This document shows positions 8,801 to 14,529 of a stretch of DNA of 14,529 bases, piece by piece. The DNA comes from Tritrichomonas foetus. Taxonomy: Eukaryota; Parabasalia; Tritrichomonadida; Tritrichomonadidae. The translations under genes and the position numbers were made by a program. Below the pieces are notes generated by a model that was not told the origin of the DNA, made no database searches, and saw only the letters and a program-made list of their open reading frames with translations. Within the stretch, counting starts at the first letter, position 1. The number at the start of each line of letters is the position of its first letter. The stretch is from positions 1 to 14,529 of the forward strand of contig MLAK01000715.1 of assembly GCA_001839685.1 (NCBI GenBank), in the 5' to 3' direction.

Positions 8801-11800
8801 ATGATTTTTATCCTCATTACTAACTTATTTCTATTATCTTTCTCAACAAAACCCGGAAATGACCACTCATTTCCACAACCAAAAAAACAAACCAATCTTT
8901 TACCGAATCAACCTTCCAAATTAAACCAACAACCAAAATCAAACACTAAATTATTTGAAAACGCCCAAGAAATTGAACCTATTCCTGAAAACGCTCTGGA
9001 AATTTCTTGGAAGTTATTTACTTATTCTGAAAATTGGGATGGCAGCGACGACGGAAAATGGACATCATCAAAAGGCGCATTTTCAACATTTAAATTCACA
9101 GGATCCAAAGTTTGGGTTGAATGCAAAGTTGCTGGAAATCACGGTTTAATGGATGTTGTTATTGATGAAGAAAAGCATCAAATCAACACAAATTCTAATG
9201 AAGAATCACCACGTAAATTAGTATTTTCGTCAAATACTTTAGAAAATAAATTACATGTTATTAAATTTGTCAATTCTGATGAAAATGGAAATGCAATCCA
9301 AATTGTTGCATTACATTATGTAAATGACCAAGCATTTGAAGATACTCCAAAACTTGAAGAAAAACCACAAAATGCAATTCAAATCCCTCGTTCTGCTTTC
9401 GAATATAGTGGAGGATGGTATGATAATAATATGTACACAGTAGAAAAAGGTGCTTACGCCATTTTTGAATTCACAGGAAAACGTGCTTGGGTTGAAGGTA
9501 AAGTTGCAAATGGTCATGGTAAAATTGAAATTATTCTTGATAATAAGCGCTATTCAGTGAATACAAAATCAGAAACAGAAAATCCAAATGCACTTATTTT
9601 CACATCAAATGAATTAGAAAATTCAAAACATACAATCCAGTTTATAAATGCTGCAGAAACTGAAGGAGATGCAATTCAACTTTCAAATTTATATTACGTA
9701 AAAGATTCAAATGAAATCCCAGAATTAGTTGATATTTCCGAAAATTCAATTGAAGTTGAACAAAATAATTTTGAATTCAGTCAAGAAGGTTGGACATCAT
9801 GGGATGGTGGATATAAATATTCAGAAAAAATTGGTGCATCAATGTCATATTCATTCACAGGAATTCAAGTATGGATTGTTGGTAAAGTTGCATCAAATCA
9901 TGGAAAGATGGAAATCATTCTTGATAATAACAAGAATTATATTATTGATACGAAAACACAAGAAGGAGATAATTCCGACAAATTATTATTCTCATCAGGA
10001 ACATTAGATGATATTGAGCATCGTATTGAAATTGTTAGTCTTGATTCAGATCCCATTGAAGTTCACAAACTTCATTATTTAACATCAAAAGTGATAACTC
10101 CATCACTTTCCGATAATGATGAAGATAATGATGATAAAGAAACAAGTGACCTCCAAACAGAAGAAATGAGTGAAAATCCATCAAATGAAGAAACAATTTA
10201 TGATGATTTACCACAAATTATAGAATCAATTCCAGAAAATGCTGCAAAAATATATAATAATCAATTAGAATATAGTGAGAATGGATGGAATAAATATGGA
10301 ACAATATATTCATATGAGAAAGATGCATGGGCGAAATATAAATTTACAGGTACACGAATTTGGGTTACATGTAAAGTTCATAAAGATCATGGTCCAATGG
10401 AAATTATTCTTGATGGAAATCGTAAATATTATGTTGACACATATGTTGAAGAAGGTCAAGAAAATGATTATAAAATTGTTTTCACTTCAGAAGTCTTAGA
10501 CTTTTCTGAACACACAATTCATTTCACTTGCCTTAGTAACAAAGCCATTCAAATTCAAGAAATTCATTATTTGAATAGTCCACAAGAAGAAAATCTACAA
10601 TATGTAGCAATCAAACAATTTAGTTTCTCCGACATAAATGATTGGGGAAGCAATGAATATTCAAACGGATATTATACATGGGTAAAAGATAGTCCAATAT
10701 CTTACACTTATGAAGGAACAAACTTTTGGTTATATGGAAAGAAAGCACCAGAACATGGAGTTATTCAAATTATTATTGATAATGATAAAGTAAATGCAAT
10801 CGAAATTGATTGTCATTCAGAACATACTGATTCATATGCTTTATTATATNCATCAACACAAATTACTCCTCATCTTCTTTATCAAAAACATACAGTTTCT
10901 ATTTCCTTCATTAAAAATGATCGAAGTGATGAGGGAATTGAAATTAATCGCTTTTACTATCAACAGCCCCCTAACCAAACAATACCAGAAGAATTACCAC
11001 CAACTGTTGATATTCCAGATCATGGAAACAAAGTCTTACTGAGTGAAATTCAATTTAAGGGAAATTGGTATGGTGATAATTCAAGATATACAACAGAAGT
11101 TGGTGCAAGTGCAGAATATTCATTCAAAGGAACACAATTTTGGATTCGTGGAAAAATTGCTGATAATCATGGTCGTATGAGAATCGAAGTTGATAATGAT
11201 AAATATTATATTGTTAACACGAAGCAAGATGTGACTGATTATGATTATTTACTTTTCTCATCCTATGAATTGACTGATTCAGAACATTCCATTAAAATCA
11301 TTTGTCTTGATGATCCTATTGAAATCAAAAATATTTACTATTCAAATTGTCCAATAGTTGAAAATATTACGTTTGTTTATATAGAACAATTTGAGTTTGC
11401 TGATAGTCAACAATGGCAACTAAATGAAGATACCAACGGATATTATACATGGGTAAAAGATAGTCCAATATCTTACACTTATGAAGGAACAAACTTTTGG
11501 TTATATGGAAAGAAAGCACCAGAACATGGAGTTATTCAAATTATTATTGATAATGATAAAGTAAATGCAATCGAAATTGATTGTCATTCAGAACATACTG
11601 ATTCATATGCTTTATTATATACATCAGCTACAAAAGATAGAGCAAATTTGGATAATAAATTGCATACAATATCTATTTTGTTCCTTAGAAATGATAGAAA
11701 TAATGCTAATGGAATTGAGATTAATCGCTTCTATTATCAAAATCCACATGAAATTCCAACAGATGAGAATCCACCAATTGTTGAAATTCCAGAATATGCT

Positions 11801-14529
11801 AATAGAATCCATTCAAGTAAATTTACATTACATGGTGACTGGTCAGAAAGTGGAAATACCGGGGGCCAATATACTGGAAAACCTGGTGATTGGGCCGAAT
11901 ATTCATTTGAAGGAACACAATTTTGGATTAAAGGAAAAATTGGTTATGATCATGGTAAAATGCAAATCCTTCTTGATGGGGAAAGAAAATACATAGTTGA
12001 TAATTATAATGCCGAAAATAATGAAGACTTTTTAATGTTTTCTTCCTTGAAGTTAGAAAATACAAAACATACTATTAGGATTACTAATGTCAATGAAGTT
12101 ACAGAGATTACATATTTGTATTATATAGATTCACCAGAAGGGGAAAATATTAGATTTGTAAGAATGAATGAATTCCAAGAAGATTATGGTACTGAGTGGA
12201 AGACGAACACCGAATCTACCGGGAAATACACATCTCAAATGAATTCTCAGATATCATGTACTTATGGAGGAACTCAATTTTGGATCTATGGTAAGAAAGG
12301 ACCGAACCACGGAACAATTCATGTTATTTTAGATGAAGATGAAAATAACGAAATAGAAATTGATTGCTCATCACAGACAGAACAGTATTATGCATTATTA
12401 TACCAATCAGTAGAGAATATTACTTATAAAAAACATAATATTTCAATCATATATCCTAATATTCCTGAAAATACCGATAAATCAATTGAGGTCAATCGAT
12501 TCTATTATTATAGACCAGATGAGCCAATGCCCGAAGAGCTTCCACCAAAAACTGAAATTCACCAATTTGCCTATAAAGTGACATTAGATCGTCTTTCATA
12601 CCATGGAAATTGGTATGGTGGTGATTCAAGATATACAACAGAAGTTGGTGCAAGTGCAGAATATTCATTCAAAGGAACACAATTTTGGATTCGTGGAAAA
12701 ATTGCTGATAATCATGGTCGTATGAGAATCGAAGTTGATAATGATAAATATTATATTGTTAACACGAAGCAAGATGTGACTGATTATGATTATTTACTTT
12801 TCTCATCCTATGAATTGACTGATTCAGAACATTCCATTAAAATCATTTGTCTTGATGATCCTATTGAAATCAAAAATATCTACTTTGTTTCTAGTTGTCC
12901 AAATGGTGATAATATCAAATATGCTGATGCTAAAAGATTTGACTTTGAAGATTCATCTCGATGGTCAGACAGCTATGACGTGTTTGAAGGATCATGGACA
13001 ACAACTAAAGATAGTAAAGCAACATTTACATTTTATGGCACTGAATTTTGGCTCTATGGAAAAGTAGCACCTGAACATGGAATTATTCAATTAAAGATTG
13101 ATAATGAGCATTCTCGAACAGTCGATTGCCATAATGAAAAAGAAGATTTGAATACTATGTTATATCATTCATCTGAATTAAATCCTAGTTTTAATTATCA
13201 CACAATAGAAATATCATATATCAGTAATTCTGTTGGAAATGAAGGAATTCAAATCAACCGTCTTTATTATCTGCAACCAAATTCTACTAAAATCGAACTT
13301 CCTAGTGAAATTGTATCATATCCAATCCATGCTAATGCAATCAGTTCACATAAATTCACAATGGACACATATTGGGGTAATGGAAATTCAGGTGGTAAAT
13401 ATAGTGAACACAATGGCGCTTCTATGACATTTAAATTTACTGGATATCAATTTTGGATTCTAGGAAAAGTTGCACCACACCATGGAAAAATGCAATTAAT
13501 CATTGATAATTCTGTATCATATATAATTGACACTCACAATGAAGGAACTGAAGATCAACATCTCATGTTTTCATCTTCTAGGATTGAAGACACAGAACAT
13601 ACAGTTACAATTATTAACGTTGATGCTGTCGTTGAAATCACTTACTTATTCTTCCTTAATACACCAGAAGTAAAGAACCTTCAATATGTTAACGTTCACA
13701 GCTTCGAAGTAGATGGTGGAAATTGGGAAAATAATGATGAATCTCAAGGCAAATTTACATCTGAAAAAGGATCAACAATATCTTATTCTTATCAAGGTTC
13801 TCGTCTCTGGCTTTATGGTAGGAAAGAACCAAATTATGGTACAATTCGTATTGTCATTGATGGAAATGAAGAAGAAGCTACAACAATCAACTGCCATTCT
13901 GAAACTACTGATTATTATGCATTATTAATTGATCCTATTGATTTATTATATGGAACTCACAAAATATCTCTCTCATATCCAGATATTGAAGAAAATAATG
14001 ACAAAATAGGAGTGGAAATTAATAGACTATACTATTATAAACCAGAGGAACCAGCTCCAGAAGATCAAGTTCCACCAATTATCCCAATTCCAGATAATTC
14101 CATTTCTATTCATGCATCTACTTTCGATAGAGATGAAGGCTGGGCTATAAGTGGTCATACTGGTGGTATTTACAGTAAGCAATTAGGAGCAACAGCAATC
14201 GCAAAATTTACAGGATGTCAATTCTGGATTAAAGGCAAAGTTGCTTCACATCATGGTAATATGCAGCTTATTATTGATGATGAAATAACCTATATTGTTA
14301 ATACAAGACTGGATGAAAATAGCGATTATTTAATGTTTTCTTCTAACCAATTACAAAATAAAGAGCACACAGTCAAATTTATTCAGATAGATCATGTGAT
14401 TGAAGTTGTAACATTGCATTATATTAATACACCAGAAACAGAAACATCTACAGATGAAACAGATAAATTCACACAACCTATTCAACCAACAGAAACAAAG
14501 CCAACAGAAGAGAAACCAACAGAAACAAA
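8801..14529 (+). CDS. giant modular surface protein, 14 beta-rich modules, 3' end beyond the window
   Basis: One open frame of at least 1909 codons with no stop to the window edge. ATG 8801 is the first in-frame ATG after a stop at 8732. Residues 1-16 (MIFILITNLFLLSFST) look like a signal peptide, followed by a Pro/Gln/Asn/Lys-rich linker to about 60. Fourteen modules follow, at residues 61-176, 191-302, 312-429, 477-594, 597-723, 737-851, 854-982, 995-1112, 1115-1239, 1252-1367, 1370-1493, 1503-1622, 1625-1748 and 1761-1878. Each has a Trp near its start, a GASxxYSFxGT-like strand, an invariant Trp in FW(I/L)xGK, a (N/D/E)HG turn (NYG in module 13), an IDN/LDG strand, LLFSS or ALLY, an HTIxI strand and an IYY/FYY end. 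The end enters a Pro-Thr-Glu-rich run, probably a stalk before a membrane anchor. The pattern resembles galactose-binding-like beta-sandwich modules of bacterial surface and carbohydrate-active proteins. I infer a secreted, surface-anchored adhesin or glycan binder; the function is unproven. Confidence 0.9.
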   Translation, partial: MIFILITNLFLLSFSTKPGNDHSFPQPKKQTNLLPNQPSKLNQQPKSNTKLFENAQEIEPIPENALEISWKLFTYSENWDGSDDGKWTSSKGAFSTFKFTGSKVWVECKVAGNHGLMDVVIDEEKHQINTNSNEESPRKLVFSSNTLENKLHVIKFVNSDENGNAIQIVALHYVNDQAFEDTPKLEEKPQNAIQIPRSAFEYSGGWYDNNMYTVEKGAYAIFEFTGKRAWVEGKVANGHGKIEIILDNKRYSVNTKSETENPNALIFTSNELENSKHTIQFINAAETEGDAIQLSNLYYVKDSNEIPELVDISENSIEVEQNNFEFSQEGWTSWDGGYKYSEKIGASMSYSFTGIQVWIVGKVASNHGKMEIILDNNKNYIIDTKTQEGDNSDKLLFSSGTLDDIEHRIEIVSLDSDPIEVHKLHYLTSKVITPSLSDNDEDNDDKETSDLQTEEMSENPSNEETIYDDLPQIIESIPENAAKIYNNQLEYSENGWNKYGTIYSYEKDAWAKYKFTGTRIWVTCKVHKDHGPMEIILDGNRKYYVDTYVEEGQENDYKIVFTSEVLDFSEHTIHFTCLSNKAIQIQEIHYLNSPQEENLQYVAIKQFSFSDINDWGSNEYSNGYYTWVKDSPISYTYEGTNFWLYGKKAPEHGVIQIIIDNDKVNAIEIDCHSEHTDSYALLYXSTQITPHLLYQKHTVSISFIKNDRSDEGIEINRFYYQQPPNQTIPEELPPTVDIPDHGNKVLLSEIQFKGNWYGDNSRYTTEVGASAEYSFKGTQFWIRGKIADNHGRMRIEVDNDKYYIVNTKQDVTDYDYLLFSSYELTDSEHSIKIICLDDPIEIKNIYYSNCPIVENITFVYIEQFEFADSQQWQLNEDTNGYYTWVKDSPISYTYEGTNFWLYGKKAPEHGVIQIIIDNDKVNAIEIDCHSEHTDSYALLYTSATKDRANLDNKLHTISILFLRNDRNNANGIEINRFYYQNPHEIPTDENPPIVEIPEYANRIHSSKFTLHGDWSESGNTGGQYTGKPGDWAEYSFEGTQFWIKGKIGYDHGKMQILLDGERKYIVDNYNAENNEDFLMFSSLKLENTKHTIRITNVNEVTEITYLYYIDSPEGENIRFVRMNEFQEDYGTEWKTNTESTGKYTSQMNSQISCTYGGTQFWIYGKKGPNHGTIHVILDEDENNEIEIDCSSQTEQYYALLYQSVENITYKKHNISIIYPNIPENTDKSIEVNRFYYYRPDEPMPEELPPKTEIHQFAYKVTLDRLSYHGNWYGGDSRYTTEVGASAEYSFKGTQFWIRGKIADNHGRMRIEVDNDKYYIVNTKQDVTDYDYLLFSSYELTDSEHSIKIICLDDPIEIKNIYFVSSCPNGDNIKYADAKRFDFEDSSRWSDSYDVFEGSWTTTKDSKATFTFYGTEFWLYGKVAPEHGIIQLKIDNEHSRTVDCHNEKEDLNTMLYHSSELNPSFNYHTIEISYISNSVGNEGIQINRLYYLQPNSTKIELPSEIVSYPIHANAISSHKFTMDTYWGNGNSGGKYSEHNGASMTFKFTGYQFWILGKVAPHHGKMQLIIDNSVSYIIDTHNEGTEDQHLMFSSSRIEDTEHTVTIINVDAVVEITYLFFLNTPEVKNLQYVNVHSFEVDGGNWENNDESQGKFTSEKGSTISYSYQGSRLWLYGRKEPNYGTIRIVIDGNEEEATTINCHSETTDYYALLIDPIDLLYGTHKISLSYPDIEENNDKIGVEINRLYYYKPEEPAPEDQVPPIIPIPDNSISIHASTFDRDEGWAISGHTGGIYSKQLGATAIAKFTGCQFWIKGKVASHHGNMQLIIDDEITYIVNTRLDENSDYLMFSSNQLQNKEHTVKFIQIDHVIEVVTLHYINTPETETSTDETDKFTQPIQPTETKPTEEKPTET
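8981..10582 (+). repeat. N-terminal block of four type-A modules
   Basis: Modules 1-4 occupy 8981-9328, 9371-9706, 9734-10087 and 10229-10582. Their key Trp strands read VWVECK, AWVEGK, VWIVGK and IWVTCK, all followed by a DHG/NHG/GHG turn and a VxxxD-type strand. They are diverged from one another, with no long DNA identity, and have no type-B modules between them, so this block looks older or under less homogenisation than the block that follows. Confidence 0.85.
10088..10228 (+). other. acidic low-complexity linker inside the surface protein
   Basis: Residues 430-476 separate modules 3 and 4 and are dominated by Asp, Glu, Asn and Ser (for example SDNDEDNDDKETSD). It is the longest inter-module linker in the protein; most others are 2-20 residues. 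It is probably a flexible hinge; acidic runs can also bind divalent cations, which is speculative here. Confidence 0.75.
10664..10855 (+). repeat. 192-bp direct repeat, copy 1 (module 5)
   Basis: Matches 11435-11626 base for base, apart from the ambiguous base at 10850, at an offset of 771 bases (257 codons). It covers the core of a type B module, from the YYTWVKD strand to ALLY. Sequence on both sides is clearly diverged, so the boundaries are sharp. Confidence 0.95.
10850..10850. other. single ambiguous base (n)
   Basis: The only non-ACGT base in the window. It is the first base of a codon reading nca; the matching copy at 11621 reads aca (Thr). Its place inside a perfect repeat suggests conflicting reads from repeat copies or alleles. 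Confidence 0.95.
11079..11334 (+). repeat. 256-bp direct repeat, copy 1 (module 6)
   Basis: Identical over 256 bases to 12624-12879 at an offset of 1545 bases (515 codons, two B-A pairs plus one codon). It spans nearly a full type A module, from SRYTTEVGAS to IEIKNI. The intervening type A module 8 differs at many positions. Confidence 0.95.
11435..11626 (+). repeat. 192-bp direct repeat, copy 2 (module 7)
   Basis: Second copy of the type B core found at 10664-10855. It resolves the ambiguous base of copy 1 as A, if the copies are truly identical there. Confidence 0.95.
12624..12879 (+). repeat. 256-bp direct repeat, copy 2 (module 10)
   Basis: Second copy of the type A core found at 11079-11334. 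The 20 bases just upstream are also nearly identical (two differences at the GGT GAT versus GAT AAT codons), and identity ends at a synonymous T/C change followed by real divergence. Confidence 0.95.
14435..14529 (+). other. start of a Pro/Thr/Glu-rich stalk in the surface protein
   Basis: After the last module the protein turns to Thr/Glu-rich sequence and then PTETKPTEEKPTET, a short repeat still running at the window edge. Such segments commonly separate ectodomains from a C-terminal membrane helix and short tail in trichomonad surface proteins; the anchor itself is not in the window. Confidence 0.75.

Larger units (their letters stand above)
10589..14434 (+). repeat. five alternating type B - type A module pairs
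   Basis: Type B modules lie at 10589-10972, 11360-11746, 12143-12517, 12908-13279 and 13673-14044. Type A modules lie at 11009-11353, 11783-12136, 12554-12901, 13307-13666 and 14081-14434. Type B modules open with (E/D/K)N(I/L)xxV-like residues, have FWLYGK, a (I/V)(D/N)C(H/S) motif, ALLY, and close with EINR(F/L)YY ending in Pro. Type A modules open after a PP-x-E/D-IP linker, have FWIxGK, L(L/M)FSS, and close with (I/L)YY..(C/S/T)P. The repeating unit is about 257 codons (771 bases between pairs 1 and 2). Alternation is unbroken over all five pairs. Confidence 0.9.

Noticed and set aside
8955..13928. several short plus-strand open frames within the surface-protein gene
   Set aside because: They are out-of-frame shadows; similar peptides recur only because the underlying modules repeat.

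Overview
This window looks like nuclear DNA of a gene-rich but AT-rich protist. A trichomonad (Tritrichomonas/Trichomonas type) is my best guess. The reasons are intronless genes read with the standard code, divergent protein kinases of the kind that are greatly expanded in trichomonads, long AT-rich spacers, very short apparent 5' leaders, and a giant repetitive surface protein with a Pro-Thr-Glu-rich stalk. I see no bacterial operon structure, no Shine-Dalgarno pattern, no rRNA or tRNA and no CRISPR. The organism call is inference from style, not from a diagnostic marker.

Layout: (1) 1-3465 is an AT-rich spacer with no gene I can defend. It contains some small palindromes and a slightly GC-richer patch near 1982-2330 that could be a decayed coding fragment. 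(2) 3466-4740 (+) encodes a complete Ser/Thr protein kinase of 424 residues with two unusual insertions, one Cys-rich and one made of seven-residue Ser-Phe-Lys repeats. (3) 4741-5877 is a spacer between convergent genes. (4) 5878-7290 (-) encodes a complete casein kinase 1-like kinase of 470 residues that ends in Cys-Leu-Leu-Ile, a possible CaaX prenylation signal. (5) 7291-8800 is an AT-rich spacer between divergent genes. (6) 8801 to the window edge (+) is one uninterrupted reading frame of at least 1909 codons, cut off by the window end. It has a signal peptide, fourteen related beta-rich modules of about 115-130 residues, and the start of a Pro/Thr/Glu-rich stalk.

The large gene is the main discovery candidate. 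Its first four modules are of one type (A). From the fifth on, it alternates strictly between a second type (B) and type A, giving five B-A pairs with a period near 257 codons. Two stretches inside the array are identical at DNA level, silent sites included (192 bp between modules 5 and 7, 256 bp between modules 6 and 10), while neighbouring modules have diverged strongly. This points to recent local gene conversion or duplication, or to an assembly artefact; the single ambiguous base of the window lies inside one of these copies. The module pattern resembles beta-sandwich modules of bacterial cell-surface and carbohydrate-active proteins, so a secreted, surface-anchored adhesin or glycan-binding protein is a reasonable inference, not a demonstrated function.

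The three genes are not obviously in one pathway. The kinases are likely signalling enzymes, one of them possibly membrane-tethered, and the large protein is likely exposed at the cell surface.
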